61,644 nt of DNA from an uncultured Lachnospiraceae bacterium (GCA_934432885.1 CAKRYY010000014.1:1-61644); one strand, 5' to 3'. Positions 1-10,852 are shown, counted from the stretch's first letter. Notes: generated by a model not told the origin, from the letters alone. Numbers and translations are program-made.

Positions 1-181
1 ATGTGAGATGTGTAAATCAATAGAGAGCTATGGCAAGCTTTTGGTAGAGGAAGAAAAAGAAAAAATTATTAAAAATCTTCTTGTGAGAAATGAAGATTCT
101 ATTGAGGAAATAGCATCAATATGCAACACTTCCGTCGATTTTGTCAAGGAAGTACAGGAAGAGCTGTTAACGCTGGCATAA
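1..181 (+). pseudogene. Rpn-type nuclease/transposase, 3' end
   Basis: C-terminal end of a PD-(D/E)XK Rpn-family recombination-promoting nuclease (putative transposase), open at the left window edge. It reads in frame from base 2 and stops at 179-181. It contains the conserved tail of the family in this window: a CKSIESY block, a short charged linker, then an HTH-like end (SIEEIASICNTSVDFVKEV). The same tail ends the copies at 60038, 60351 and 61594. Whether an intact 5' part lies outside the window cannot be seen. Family function: DNA nuclease that promotes recA-independent recombination. Confidence 0.75.
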
Positions 182-190
182 TATCATAAT

Positions 191-430
191 ATGCTAAAAA
201 ATGGCAGAGCGTTAACCCACGTCACACAATGTATGAAAAGTGAAAATGGTTACCAGCCAATAGATGACGGCGAGTATATCCTTTTGTCTATACAGAATTT
301 CTATTTTTATATTCCGTGTCCAAATCTGTTTCTTATCTTTGCAAGCTTGTTTACACGACTCTTTCATCTATCTGACCTTTCTCATGATAAACCCTACCTT
401 AAAAGTCTCATCTTAAAAATCTTATCTTAA
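191..430 (+). pseudogene. Rpn-type gene internal fragment
   Basis: About 30 codons (roughly 191-280) match the interior of the full-length Rpn gene at 59202-60038: the LKNGRA..THVT.CMKSENGYQPIDDGE segment. The reading frame then runs into unrelated AT-rich sequence and stops at 430. It lacks the N-terminal nuclease core and the C-terminal tail, so it is a dead fragment. It lies directly behind another Rpn tail, as expected of a tandem array that keeps duplicating and deleting. Confidence 0.7.
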
Positions 431-753
431 AAATCTTACCTTGCAGGCATTGTCCGTGCATCGAAATGAGGACAAGCTGTTTGCGACAGCCGCATTTCCC
501 TCTTTTAAAAACATTCAGGCTCTTTTGGCGACAATTAGGTCAAATATCTTGACCGGACCTCTCAAAATCCTATACAATGAAAGTGGTTAATTATGTGTTT
601 GCCTGTTTATGCGGGCATCCAGCGTGTACATCCACGCAGATACATTCATATACTATATACTTTCATATATTTATATGATGAAAGGTAAAGACTGAAAACA
701 TAGAGAAGCTGCACAGGCAGCAGGAAGTATAAGGGTAAAAGAGAGGAGTTTAC
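431..753 (+). other. Non-coding leader region of the giant surface protein gene
   Basis: No convincing gene. The stretch holds a hairpin-forming segment near 463-500 (GAAATG..GCTGT ttgcg ACAGC..CATTTC), the promoter with inverted repeat at 538-578, an AT-rich segment at 640-680, and the ribosome site GAGAGGAG just before the start codon at 754. The transcript leader is predicted to be about 170 nt, long enough for post-transcriptional control, but I recognise no known riboswitch in it. Confidence 0.5.
538..578 (+). promoter_or_regulatory. SigmaA-like promoter with -35 inside an inverted repeat
   Basis: GGTCAA (538-543) and TTGACC (549-554) form a 6-bp inverted repeat with a 5-bp spacer. The right arm doubles as a -35 box. 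The -10 is TACAAT (573-578, 18-bp spacer) or TATACA (571-576, 16-bp spacer). A repressor on the dyad would block polymerase. No candidate regulator is adjacent. Sequence motif only. Confidence 0.5.
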
Positions 754-3700
754 ATGAAAAAGAAAAATACCATGCCAGAGAGGGATTGGCAGCAGACCCA
801 CGAAAAAATCAGGTGGAGGGAGTTGCGTAAGCGCGTGCTCGTGATGGGCTTGACCGTTGCGATGGTTGCCAATACTGTAGACCTGTCCGCACTCTCGGTT
901 TCTGCAAAGACCGACGAGAGTGAGAGCGGTAAGATGACTATTGTCTCCTTTGAGGAGCTTTCCAAGGACATCACGGAGCAGACTCTGCCCATCGGTGCGT
1001 TTGAGAGCGACATCAAATTCCCGACCAGCCTGACTGTTACGGTAGAAAAGACCACGCAGGCGGATGAAAAGGAAGCCGACGATGAAGCAGATGCTTCCGA
1101 GTCTGAAGCTGGGGATACAGAGAAGGACGATGCGCAGAAGGATGACGGTAATGGAGATACTGCGTCCGACGATAAGAAGGATGCCACATCCTCAGATGAA
1201 AAGGATGGCAATTCCGGCAATGCGGATGCTTCTGATAAATCCGGCAATACAGGTGCCTCTGATAAATCAGACAATACAAGCACTTCTGACAAGTCGGATA
1301 GCTCCAATAATTCTGACAAATCAAACAGCTCAAATGGCTCCAGCAGTTCTGATTCCAAGAGCCAGAATACAGGCGCTGATAAGTCTGACAAATCAGCTTC
1401 TTCTGGAAGCTCAGATAAATCGAACAGCTCTGAAGGCTCGAATAAATCTGATAGTTCAAATAAATCAAGCAGCTCGGACATCTCCAGCAAATCGGACGAT
1501 TCGGGCAGCAGCTCTGATACAGAGGATACACAGGCACGTGCCGACCTACCCTCTGCTTTTGGTACGCTTATTGGACAGATGGCGGATGCCCTTTTGCCGC
1601 ATAAACTTATAGTGCACGCGGCAGAGAAGGACGATGCCTCTGACGCAGCATCCACATCCGACAGTGCAACTGCTGCAAAAACAACCAGCGCAGCCTCCGA
1701 CACAACCTCATCTGCCAAGAGTGTAAAGACGACAGGCAGCTCTGACGCAGCAGCTTCCTCTGATACCGAGACAACGACGGAGAAAATCCGTCTGAAAAAC
1801 ATCAAGTGGGAGCTGAATGTGGAAGAGAGCGACGCAGAAGAATTTGACAGCAGTGAAGCGTCAAACGGCTTCTGCTATGCCTATACGCCGGTACTGCCGG
1901 AAGAGGATGGCGACGGCAACCAGCTCGTATTGGGTAAGGACGTGGAGCTTCCGACCATCTATGTGCTCGTAGGCGAATATGGGATTGCACTGCTGGCTGA
2001 TGGAACGATTGAGGTAACAGAAACGGATGCTGACGGAACGGAGAAAGCCCCCTATACCGCTCAGGACCTTGCAACATGGATTAACGATAAGAAAAGCGCA
2101 GGACTGCAAAAAGTTTCCATTAAACTGTTGAATAATGATGCATCTATAACAAGTATGCTTACCATTGATACAGGTTTGGCAAAAGAGATAGAGCTGGATT
2201 TGGATGGCCATACATTGACACTGGCTGACGGTGCACGTTTATATTTTAAAAGTGTAAATATAACAATTACCTCACCCGACTCGAATAAGGGAACAATTAC
2301 AGGCAGCTATGACTGTAAAAACAAATTCAAAGGAGAGGGACTGGTAACTGCAGATAGGGGTTCAATGCTGAGAATTAAGTGTGTCACAATCAAAAATGCT
2401 GGAACCGGTCCCACAGTTGCGATGTGGGAAGGTGTGACCTGTACCATTGACAAAGCAAGTATTAGTGGAAGTAGTGGTGAACAGGTAGGTACCATTACTA
2501 TTGATAAGGGTAAAGCCTGTACAATTACCAATACGGAGGTAACCGGAAATGTTAGGTCTGGCTATGGCACCATTATGTTTACGGACAGCTGCTCCGACTG
2601 TACCATTGGTGATGGCGCAGTTATTGAAAATAAGAACAGTGGGGGTCGCTGCGTCTACTTTGGAAGCGATGTTATCTCTGCCAGCGTTAAGATTACAATT
2701 AAGAAAGGCGCTGCTTTAACGGCGAATGATGGCAGCGGTACTATAATGGATACCAGCTATGGTAAGGTAGCCGTAGGCATTGAGGGTGGAACCTTTAATG
2801 GACGTCTTTGTCTGCCCGACAACAGCCAGATTGCAGGGGGAACCTTTGCCTCTGCCTCAAAAAATGCGATTTGGGTTAATAATTCTAAGAAAACCCTGCA
2901 GGACCTTCTGAAGGTCGGCTATACCTTAAAGTATGATGATGGTACCTATGCAGACCTAACAGCCAGGTGGACAGACGAAGGGAGAAAGGTAACGGCTGTT
3001 CAAAGTCCGCTCTATTTCACGACGCATCCAACGATTGTCAGCGGAGCGGAAACTGTGATGGAAAACTATACCGCTGCCGAGGCGCCTGAGCTAACCGTAA
3101 AAGCGGTATCTGGCAGTGGCAGTATCTCCTACCAGTGGTATGCTGATGAAACAATAAATGGAAAAACAACGACCAAAGTAGAACAAACGGGGCAGGATGC
3201 AAAAACTGAGACCTACAGGATCCCTACGGGACTTTCGGCAGGCACCTATCAATACTACTGTGTAGCGACCTGCGGTAAAGATACGGCGACCTCCAAAAAG
3301 GCAGCCTTTACGGTAGAAGAAGGTGTTGCGGAAGTTACGGTAGGTGGGAATACAAAACGTTATGCAACACTTACGAAAGCAATAGCTGCAATTAAAGATA
3401 CAGTAGATGCTGCTGATGCAGAACTTGAAATTACGTTGAAAATCCTGAAAAATATTTCTGAGTCAGGAAGCGAGTGGAAAATAGATGGGGGTACAAAAAA
3501 TGTCAGCTTTTGTATGGACCTCAATGGCTGTACCGTTATAGGAAATGTTTATATCACTGGCGAAGGTGTAGAGGCAGTCTTTAAAGACACAAGCGCTGGG
3601 CAGAATGGAACACTGAGCGCCCCAATTTCTATTCAGAGCAAAGCAAAGCTTACGGTAGAGAATGGTAATTATACGAAGAACTTGAAATTTTCCGGCGGTG

Positions 3701-6700
3701 CGACTGGAGAATTAGAAGGCGGTCATTACAGCCAAAGTATTTATATTGGAAATGCTAACGACAATACAGGCATTTCCTGTACAATTACCGGAGGTACGTA
3801 TGATGGAAGGGAGGTTCGAGTATGCGGCGGTGCGGCTCTTAGCGTATCCGGGGCTGATACAAAGATAGAGACTTTGCAGATAGACCACAGTAAGAATCTG
3901 CGTGCAGAAGTAATGCTTTCGGGTGGTGAGTATAAGGTAATTACTCTGGATGCTTTTCCTGGAAGCAATGAAGATTTGCTTGATGAAGAACAGCGCTATG
4001 CTATCGAGGATACACTGGCAGATGGTTATGCCTTTTATTCATCTGGTATTAAGACCGATATAGGCAGAACGGAAAAAACGCTGAACAATGTAAAGGTACT
4101 TCCTGCTGATACACCGGAGGATGCATCTTTGGCTGTTGTAAAGTTTCAGATAGAGAAAAATGACGGTGGGACAAAAACAAAGTACTTTCTGACATGGGAT
4201 GCTGCTATGAGTTGTCTGGAAGATACGAACTCGAATTTGAACAATCTGCAGGAATATGCGACGTGGAAGAAGCTAGAAATTCTGCTGCTGAAGGATGTAG
4301 AAGTTACTAAGGGTTATGCGTTGGCTAATAAAAAGTATCTCCCAGCTGAGATAACGCTGCGTTCAGAGGGTGATGCGCCACATGGATTGATGGGTAGGGG
4401 AAACTACCTGTTTATGACAGATGGGCAGGATGTTACTATAAAAAATATAAACGTGGTCGGAAACATAAGCTTTCGTGGCGATACGGTAGGTGATGCCGCT
4501 GTACTGCGGCTGGGCGAGGGCGTAGCTGGACTATGGGATGTAGCGGTTCCTTCTGGCAAGGCGGAGATAGTCATAGAGAAGGAAGCAGAAATACCTAATA
4601 CGTTTACAGGAGATGAAAGTAATCTGGATGCCAGCATCTACTGCAATCATGACTCTGCTGATATTTCCAGCAAAATCACGAAAGGAACTGGGAAATTTAA
4701 GGTATGGTTTCCGATAGAGTTGGGTGGTATCGCTCTGCCCACAGACGGAGAAAATGACACAAATGTCACACAGAGGGACGGTGCAACCTACGGACTGTAC
4801 AGCAATGGAGGTACGACAGACCAGAAAATTAAGGTCACGGGCGAGGTCTGCTCTTATGTGCCTTATGGCGGCAATGCAGTAACGATAGATACGACAGACC
4901 TTTCCTTCACGATGCCGTCTTCTAAGGTAACCCTTAAGGCACATACGAAGGATGACTATGGCTATTGCAGCAACTGCAGAAGGACTGACCTTGCGGAAGC
5001 CTATAAAAAAGGCTACCTTCATATCGAAGGTCTGGAAGGTCGTACCTACGACAGCTATCCGCAGATATTGTCAAAAATCACATGGAAACCTGTGAGTGGC
5101 AATGTGCAGGAGCTTACAAAACCAAACTATGGAGGAGGTTATGGCACACTTGGCTTCGGCGGAGATAGACCTTCGAATAATAATGCGGATTATACAGTGG
5201 TCTATAAAAATAATGTAGAGCCGTATCCTCTGAAACAGGGCGATGCCGGATTTGATAAGGAAGCAGCGCCGCAGGTAACGATTACCGGCACTGGACGGTC
5301 TTATATCGGTTCTCTTACCATATACTTTACGATTGGCGAAGGAGAGATGAACTTTGGCGACTTCGGGGTATGCGGAGCCGACCAGGAGGTACCCTATACT
5401 GGAAAAACGCATAAGGCGTGGGATAACAACTATAAAGCAATTCTGTTTAAGCCGGACCCTTATGACATAGGACAGTTTACTCAGTTGACAGAGGGTGAAT
5501 ACATTCCTTTATGTGACAGGACAGCGTCAGAGGAATGGTTTGGCGTTGACTGGGAGAATCCTACGAAAGTTGAATACAGTACGGATAATCAGCAGACCTG
5601 GAAAACAGTAATAGAATATGGTCAAGCTGGCGATGTGGAAAGTCCGTATATGATTACCGATGCCGGAGAATATCCCTTCTATATCCGGGTAACAAATAAA
5701 GACTGCGGCACGACGAAGGTTTCAGAGGAACTTAAGGCAAAGATTACGCCCAGAAATTTAAGCGAGATTACATTTGCTTATGATGAAAATACGCCTGTTA
5801 TTGCCTATTATACCGGTAAACCGATTATCCCGACAGCCTGGGATGATAAGCTTGTGGATACAGGGCTTAAGGATGAAACAGGAACAGCAGCAGCGCCAGA
5901 GTATACGCTTAAAAGAGATACCGATTTTACCATAACTGCTGAGGACAATATAGACATATCGACAGTTGGCGGCGTGGGAACTTCTGGCGAGAAGTTTGCA
6001 AAGGCTACGATTACCGGTACGGGCAATTATACGGGCAAGCTGTCTGCAAAATTCCAGATTAAGTCTGCCTTTACACTGAAGCAGACGACGCTGTCTACAG
6101 CGAAGTGGTATAGGGAGGACCCTTACTATTGGAAGGGTGATGGTGTTCCGGTAGGCTTTTCTGAAACTGATGTTTCAAGTAGTAGCCTTCTGCCATCGCG
6201 CAGTATGAAATACATTGTATGTAGAGCTGACAAGGAAGAGGCTGCAGGCTTAAGTAAGGATGTAGAGTTTTACACAAGCCTTGAGGATGCGATTGCAGAC
6301 AGGAATCCGGGCTATACCTTTAAGGGAGAAGGCTCACAGACGGTGAAGCTCTGGGGCAAAGACCCTAAAACAGGCTATATTTCTGAGCCGGTGGATGTAA
6401 CCCTTAAGATTGACACGACTGCACCGACATGGGCGGATGAAAATGGCAATACAGAGGGCTTTGGCATCCAGATTAAGGAAAACTGGTGGAGAAAGCTCTT
6501 AAATGCGGTCAGCTTCGGACATCTTTATAATAATCATACGCTGGAGATTAAGATTAAGGCGAATGATGAGAAGCTGGGTGTGAATGGGGTCAGTGGTCTT
6601 GACCAGAATGGTGCAAGGTACTACTGTTATATTCAGGAAATTGACGATACTGCCGCAGGCGGTGAGGTAGCGGTAAAGAAGAATGATGAATTAGATCAGG

Positions 6701-9700
6701 TGCAGGAAGGAGGATCTGATATAACGACGAGCTTTATATTTGTCAGCAGTGGACTGGGAAATGTAGGCACGGTACCTCCCAACTCAAACGCATTAAAAAA
6801 TGATGGCAATTATATTGTCTATGCCTATGCTGTTGATGCTGCGGGAAATAAGAGTGAATATATCTCCACCGAGGGCATCGTGGTGGATACGGAGAAGCCC
6901 ACACTAACGCTATCAAGTGAAAGCAAGATAAGAGATACAGAGGCGGTTATTCCTGTTGAACTGAGTGAGGATGCGACGCTGCTGTACTTCTATGTGGATG
7001 AAGGTCTGCGTAATTTGGAGAATGCAGGTGGCAGTTCGTACGATGATTTGACTGCACAATCTACTGGAAAAATATGGGAGTATGTTCAGCCGTCGACTAT
7101 GGCTGACGGACCGCTTGCCGAGTGCGAGAATGAAAAATGGAAACCGTCCTTTGCAAAGAGCGGAGAGATGGTAACCATCGCTAATATAGATGGAAATGCG
7201 GTAACTACGCCAGCATATAAGATAGAAGCCCAAAAAGGAACAACTGAGATTCAGATAACGGGCTTGCAGCCAAGTGAGAAGTTCCAGATATGGATGGCAG
7301 CCATCGATAAAGCAGGTAATTTCTCGGGGTATAGTGTTAGCCCATTTACCACAACAAAGGCGATGCCGAAGGTTACGACACTTCCGGAAGTAAGCGGCGT
7401 TTATGGCGATAAGACTGCGGATTTAAAGATAACGAAGGACGGCGTTGCCATGTATGGTGATGAGACCATTACCGGTACGTGGAAGATGAACGTGCAGGAA
7501 GGCGATACCCGTACGTGGCAGATAAATGATACCGGGAAATGTCTGGTAACCTTTACACCGAATGCAAGCTATGGCGATACCTATGAAGCGGCAGTTGTGG
7601 AGGTTACGCCGACGATTGCACCGCGCCCGATTACGATTAAGGTTGAAAATATGCACAGAACCTACGGGGAACCTTTCCCGGGAATGGAAAAGCTTAAATT
7701 TAAAATCGTAAGTGGAACATTGGCGGATGGCGATACGGAGACAGAATTTTGGAAGGAATTAGATGTTCGGACAGATGCGGAGGCAACAAAGCCGGATGGT
7801 GCTGCTGGCAAGTGGGCGTTTTGGATTGAGGAAGCTTCAACCAGTGGAAATTACAGCATAAAGGTAGAGGGCTACTATGAGGACATCAACAACGATGACC
7901 CTGTTACTGTTACGAGAGAAAGAGGTTTCCTTTACACTGACAAGGCGGAGGGCAAGTTTGTGAAGCTTGCAGGCTATCAGGATAACTGGAGTGTTAGCTA
8001 TGGAGATGCTCCGTTCTCTCTGGCAGTAAAAACAAATAATATCCACTACAACCTTCCTGAATATACCGTCACAGATGCAAAGGATGCAAATGGTAATGAT
8101 ATAGATAAAGCAGACATTGCGACAAGGCTTCTTTCGGTTTCAAGGGAAGGAGAGGTAACGATTAAGGGCGCAGGAAGCGCGAAGATTAAGCTTTTATATC
8201 CTACAGCTATAAATTATACAGAGGCAGAGCCATTGACTGTAGAAGTCAATATTGCGCAGGCTTATTTTAATCCACCAAACATTTATAGGGATTTTCTGTT
8301 CCTCAGAGGCGGCTCGGATACCATTGACTTAGCGGCGCTTCTGCCAAAGGACTGCGGTGAAATAACCTATGGCGCAGTCAAGACGTCGGACAGTAAAAGC
8401 ATCCTTGAAGGAGTGAGCGTTTCTCAGGATGGCAAGCTCTCTTACACAGTAAAGGCGGGTGGTACAGTAGGCGATGAGGCAACGATAACGGTGCCAGTAT
8501 CGACTGCGAACTATAAGATAAATACCAATAATGAAATCAGGATCGAAATAAGGCTGATAAACCAGCTGCCGGTACAGCCGAAGGGCAGCATAAGCCTTAA
8601 GACGGATACCCTGACCTACGGAGAGGCGCTTTCCAGCCTGCAGTTTAACAGTGCAGCCTTTACGGATAAGGTGAGCGGAAAGACAGTACCCGGAAAGCTT
8701 TCCTTTGATGAACCGGATAAAAAACCGGATGCAGGGTATTACAATGCGGCATGGACCTTTACACCGACGGATGATGCGTATGCGAAGTGCAAGGGAATGG
8801 TAACGGTCAGCGTCAAAAAAGCAGTGTCGAAGGTTGTGAGCGTGCCGGTTCCCGAAGCGTATTACTACAGCCCTACGGGTATTGCGGCTGACTGGTGTCA
8901 GAGCCATGCGCAGAAGCCGGGCGAGGTAAGAGGCGCAGATGGCGCAATGCTTGATGGCAGCTGGAGCTTTAAGGAGGCAGGCCTTGTACCAAAGCCTGGA
9001 ACCAATGCGTATCCGGTTATCTTCACGCCGACGGATACGAAAAATTATGAGACAATAGAAAAAACAGTAACGCTGACAGTAAAGAAAGCAATACCGTATA
9101 TCAGTACACAGCCCACCACAGCAAATGCGTATACGCATGGCGATTACCTGTACAATCAGATGCTTACAGGTGCGGCAGTTTATGGAAATGGCATGGGAAG
9201 CACTGGCACTGGCACGGGAGCAGCTGCATCGGTAGCCGGAACCTTCAAGTGGAAGGCGCCTTCGACGAAGCTTACCTATCTTGGAAATACGACCTTCGAG
9301 TATCTCTTTACGCCGGAGGATACCACTTCCTATGAGGCAGTGACGGGCAGCGTGACAGTAACAGTTGAAAAAGCAGCAAAAGCACCGTTTATGCCGGGCA
9401 GTAAAATGAACGTGGCACATTCCTGTGAGACGGTCGGCAGTGTGAAGCTGCCACAGGGCTGGAAATGGGATGATGCGGATGCGGCAAAAGCGCTGGCAGA
9501 AGATGATGGCACTGGTAGTAATGTAACTTCTGCAACGGCAGTCTATGACGGGGCAGATAAGGGCAGCTATGTAACGGAAACCGTTACGGTCCAGATTACC
9601 CGTGCAAGCTGCGAGCATGCAAAGAAGGAAGCAAAGGGAGCTGTCAAGGCAACCTGTATGGCAGAGGGAATTACAGGCGAGACCTGGTGTCTGGTATGCG

Positions 9701-10839
9701 GTAAGAAATTAGATGACGGTGTTGCAACGCCGAAGGATACGGCGAACCATACGAATCTTGTAAGCAAACAACTCAGACCGGCAACGACCACGCAGGAGGG
9801 CATCATGTCCTATGCGTGCAGCGACTGCGGCTACTATGCAGAGAAGGCGATAGAGAAGCTTGCATCTGGAGGCTCTTCCAGCACAGGAAGCAGCTCAGGA
9901 CATCACAGTGGAAGCTCCGGAAGCAGCTCGGGCAGGAAGGACTCTACGGCAGCGCAGCCTGCAAAACCGACGCCTGCACCGACGCCCACACCGATGCCAG
10001 TACCTATACCCGCACCGGCTCCAGCGCCGGCGCAGCCGGCAAACCCGATAAGACCGCAGGGCAATGCACCTGTAGAGTCTGGCGAGCAGGCAATGCCTTT
10101 TATCCGCGGAGAGGACGGCAAGGAAGGCTGGGATGTCATCAAGGCAGAGACAGCGGTACGCGCAGAGGGCGAGGTAGTCACTGTCGATATGAACGGCGCA
10201 AGCGTAGTGCCGGGAGATGTATTTGATGAGATACGCGGAAAGGACGTAACGATAGAGTTCGACCTGGGAGGTGGGATTTCCTGGTCCGTAAATGGAAAGA
10301 GCGTTTCAGATAAGGTCGGAGACATTGACTTTAAGGTAACGTATGGCGAAGAGGCATCGGATACGATTCCGGTAGACATCATCAATGCCCTGACAGGCGA
10401 GAGGGCTTCGATGAATGTAACGCTTGCCTATGAAGGAAGGTTTGGCTTTGAGGCAGTCCTGCGCATCAACGTAGGGGCAGCCAACAAGGGGCTTGTGGCA
10501 AACCTCTTCTACTACAATGAAAGCACAGGGGAACTGGAATTCATCAGTGCAGGAGAGGTAGATGAGGAAGGCTTTGCTTATCTTAGCTTTACCCATGCTT
10601 CGGACTATACCATCGTGTTAGATGAGGCTTCGATGGAGGAAGCAGCTACGGCAGATACCACAGGCGCAGCAGGAAGCGATGGAGCTGAGAGTGCAGAGAC
10701 GGCTTCCGAGGATAGCGTAAAGGATAGCTCTGATACAGAGAGCAGGGCAGCGCTTATCTGGCTGATAGCCTTTGCAGGAATTGCAGCGGCGGCAGCGGTA
10801 GGGGTTGTAGCTGTAAAGAAGCGTAAGGAAGAGAAATAA
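754..10839 (+). CDS. Giant secreted multi-domain surface protein (3361 aa)
   Basis: Predicted cell-surface protein, exported and membrane-anchored. Residues 1-51 form a long signal peptide (basic start, LVMGLTVAMVANT core, cut near SVSAKT). Residues about 95-260 and 290-345 are Ser/Asp/Lys-rich low complexity (SDKSDNTS-type). Residues about 440-740 and 860-1080, and patches to 1330, look like right-handed parallel beta-helix (LDLDGHTLTL, MDLNGC, GG.F/GGTY turns), separated by an Ig-like unit with YQWY. Residues about 1500-2880 hold Ig-like and MBG/YDG-type repeats (YGD/YGE starts, FTPTD ends). Residues about 2950-3030 carry paired Cys (WCLVC, YACSDC). A Pro-rich stalk is at about 3068-3104, and a C-terminal membrane helix at about 3333-3352 is followed by KKRKEEK. 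There is no LPXTG motif. An adhesin or glycan-binding role is inferred. The start is supported by GAGAGGAG. Confidence 0.85.
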   Translation: MKKKNTMPERDWQQTHEKIRWRELRKRVLVMGLTVAMVANTVDLSALSVSAKTDESESGKMTIVSFEELSKDITEQTLPIGAFESDIKFPTSLTVTVEKTTQADEKEADDEADASESEAGDTEKDDAQKDDGNGDTASDDKKDATSSDEKDGNSGNADASDKSGNTGASDKSDNTSTSDKSDSSNNSDKSNSSNGSSSSDSKSQNTGADKSDKSASSGSSDKSNSSEGSNKSDSSNKSSSSDISSKSDDSGSSSDTEDTQARADLPSAFGTLIGQMADALLPHKLIVHAAEKDDASDAASTSDSATAAKTTSAASDTTSSAKSVKTTGSSDAAASSDTETTTEKIRLKNIKWELNVEESDAEEFDSSEASNGFCYAYTPVLPEEDGDGNQLVLGKDVELPTIYVLVGEYGIALLADGTIEVTETDADGTEKAPYTAQDLATWINDKKSAGLQKVSIKLLNNDASITSMLTIDTGLAKEIELDLDGHTLTLADGARLYFKSVNITITSPDSNKGTITGSYDCKNKFKGEGLVTADRGSMLRIKCVTIKNAGTGPTVAMWEGVTCTIDKASISGSSGEQVGTITIDKGKACTITNTEVTGNVRSGYGTIMFTDSCSDCTIGDGAVIENKNSGGRCVYFGSDVISASVKITIKKGAALTANDGSGTIMDTSYGKVAVGIEGGTFNGRLCLPDNSQIAGGTFASASKNAIWVNNSKKTLQDLLKVGYTLKYDDGTYADLTARWTDEGRKVTAVQSPLYFTTHPTIVSGAETVMENYTAAEAPELTVKAVSGSGSISYQWYADETINGKTTTKVEQTGQDAKTETYRIPTGLSAGTYQYYCVATCGKDTATSKKAAFTVEEGVAEVTVGGNTKRYATLTKAIAAIKDTVDAADAELEITLKILKNISESGSEWKIDGGTKNVSFCMDLNGCTVIGNVYITGEGVEAVFKDTSAGQNGTLSAPISIQSKAKLTVENGNYTKNLKFSGGATGELEGGHYSQSIYIGNANDNTGISCTITGGTYDGREVRVCGGAALSVSGADTKIETLQIDHSKNLRAEVMLSGGEYKVITLDAFPGSNEDLLDEEQRYAIEDTLADGYAFYSSGIKTDIGRTEKTLNNVKVLPADTPEDASLAVVKFQIEKNDGGTKTKYFLTWDAAMSCLEDTNSNLNNLQEYATWKKLEILLLKDVEVTKGYALANKKYLPAEITLRSEGDAPHGLMGRGNYLFMTDGQDVTIKNINVVGNISFRGDTVGDAAVLRLGEGVAGLWDVAVPSGKAEIVIEKEAEIPNTFTGDESNLDASIYCNHDSADISSKITKGTGKFKVWFPIELGGIALPTDGENDTNVTQRDGATYGLYSNGGTTDQKIKVTGEVCSYVPYGGNAVTIDTTDLSFTMPSSKVTLKAHTKDDYGYCSNCRRTDLAEAYKKGYLHIEGLEGRTYDSYPQILSKITWKPVSGNVQELTKPNYGGGYGTLGFGGDRPSNNNADYTVVYKNNVEPYPLKQGDAGFDKEAAPQVTITGTGRSYIGSLTIYFTIGEGEMNFGDFGVCGADQEVPYTGKTHKAWDNNYKAILFKPDPYDIGQFTQLTEGEYIPLCDRTASEEWFGVDWENPTKVEYSTDNQQTWKTVIEYGQAGDVESPYMITDAGEYPFYIRVTNKDCGTTKVSEELKAKITPRNLSEITFAYDENTPVIAYYTGKPIIPTAWDDKLVDTGLKDETGTAAAPEYTLKRDTDFTITAEDNIDISTVGGVGTSGEKFAKATITGTGNYTGKLSAKFQIKSAFTLKQTTLSTAKWYREDPYYWKGDGVPVGFSETDVSSSSLLPSRSMKYIVCRADKEEAAGLSKDVEFYTSLEDAIADRNPGYTFKGEGSQTVKLWGKDPKTGYISEPVDVTLKIDTTAPTWADENGNTEGFGIQIKENWWRKLLNAVSFGHLYNNHTLEIKIKANDEKLGVNGVSGLDQNGARYYCYIQEIDDTAAGGEVAVKKNDELDQVQEGGSDITTSFIFVSSGLGNVGTVPPNSNALKNDGNYIVYAYAVDAAGNKSEYISTEGIVVDTEKPTLTLSSESKIRDTEAVIPVELSEDATLLYFYVDEGLRNLENAGGSSYDDLTAQSTGKIWEYVQPSTMADGPLAECENEKWKPSFAKSGEMVTIANIDGNAVTTPAYKIEAQKGTTEIQITGLQPSEKFQIWMAAIDKAGNFSGYSVSPFTTTKAMPKVTTLPEVSGVYGDKTADLKITKDGVAMYGDETITGTWKMNVQEGDTRTWQINDTGKCLVTFTPNASYGDTYEAAVVEVTPTIAPRPITIKVENMHRTYGEPFPGMEKLKFKIVSGTLADGDTETEFWKELDVRTDAEATKPDGAAGKWAFWIEEASTSGNYSIKVEGYYEDINNDDPVTVTRERGFLYTDKAEGKFVKLAGYQDNWSVSYGDAPFSLAVKTNNIHYNLPEYTVTDAKDANGNDIDKADIATRLLSVSREGEVTIKGAGSAKIKLLYPTAINYTEAEPLTVEVNIAQAYFNPPNIYRDFLFLRGGSDTIDLAALLPKDCGEITYGAVKTSDSKSILEGVSVSQDGKLSYTVKAGGTVGDEATITVPVSTANYKINTNNEIRIEIRLINQLPVQPKGSISLKTDTLTYGEALSSLQFNSAAFTDKVSGKTVPGKLSFDEPDKKPDAGYYNAAWTFTPTDDAYAKCKGMVTVSVKKAVSKVVSVPVPEAYYYSPTGIAADWCQSHAQKPGEVRGADGAMLDGSWSFKEAGLVPKPGTNAYPVIFTPTDTKNYETIEKTVTLTVKKAIPYISTQPTTANAYTHGDYLYNQMLTGAAVYGNGMGSTGTGTGAAASVAGTFKWKAPSTKLTYLGNTTFEYLFTPEDTTSYEAVTGSVTVTVEKAAKAPFMPGSKMNVAHSCETVGSVKLPQGWKWDDADAAKALAEDDGTGSNVTSATAVYDGADKGSYVTETVTVQITRASCEHAKKEAKGAVKATCMAEGITGETWCLVCGKKLDDGVATPKDTANHTNLVSKQLRPATTTQEGIMSYACSDCGYYAEKAIEKLASGGSSSTGSSSGHHSGSSGSSSGRKDSTAAQPAKPTPAPTPTPMPVPIPAPAPAPAQPANPIRPQGNAPVESGEQAMPFIRGEDGKEGWDVIKAETAVRAEGEVVTVDMNGASVVPGDVFDEIRGKDVTIEFDLGGGISWSVNGKSVSDKVGDIDFKVTYGEEASDTIPVDIINALTGERASMNVTLAYEGRFGFEAVLRINVGAANKGLVANLFYYNESTGELEFISAGEVDEEGFAYLSFTHASDYTIVLDEASMEEAATADTTGAAGSDGAESAETASEDSVKDSSDTESRAALIWLIAFAGIAAAAAVGVVAVKKRKEEK

Positions 10840-10852
10840 ATATCTGAATGGA

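Noticed and set aside
750..1805. Long minus-strand open frame (Ser/Leu/Glu-rich) opposite the surface protein
   Set aside because: It mirrors the Ser/Asp-rich codons of the real gene; low complexity, no ribosome site, no recognisable domain.
8329..9618. 429-codon minus-strand open frame inside the surface protein gene
   Set aside because: Shadow of the MBG-type repeat region; Cys/Arg/His-rich composition is typical of antisense translation.
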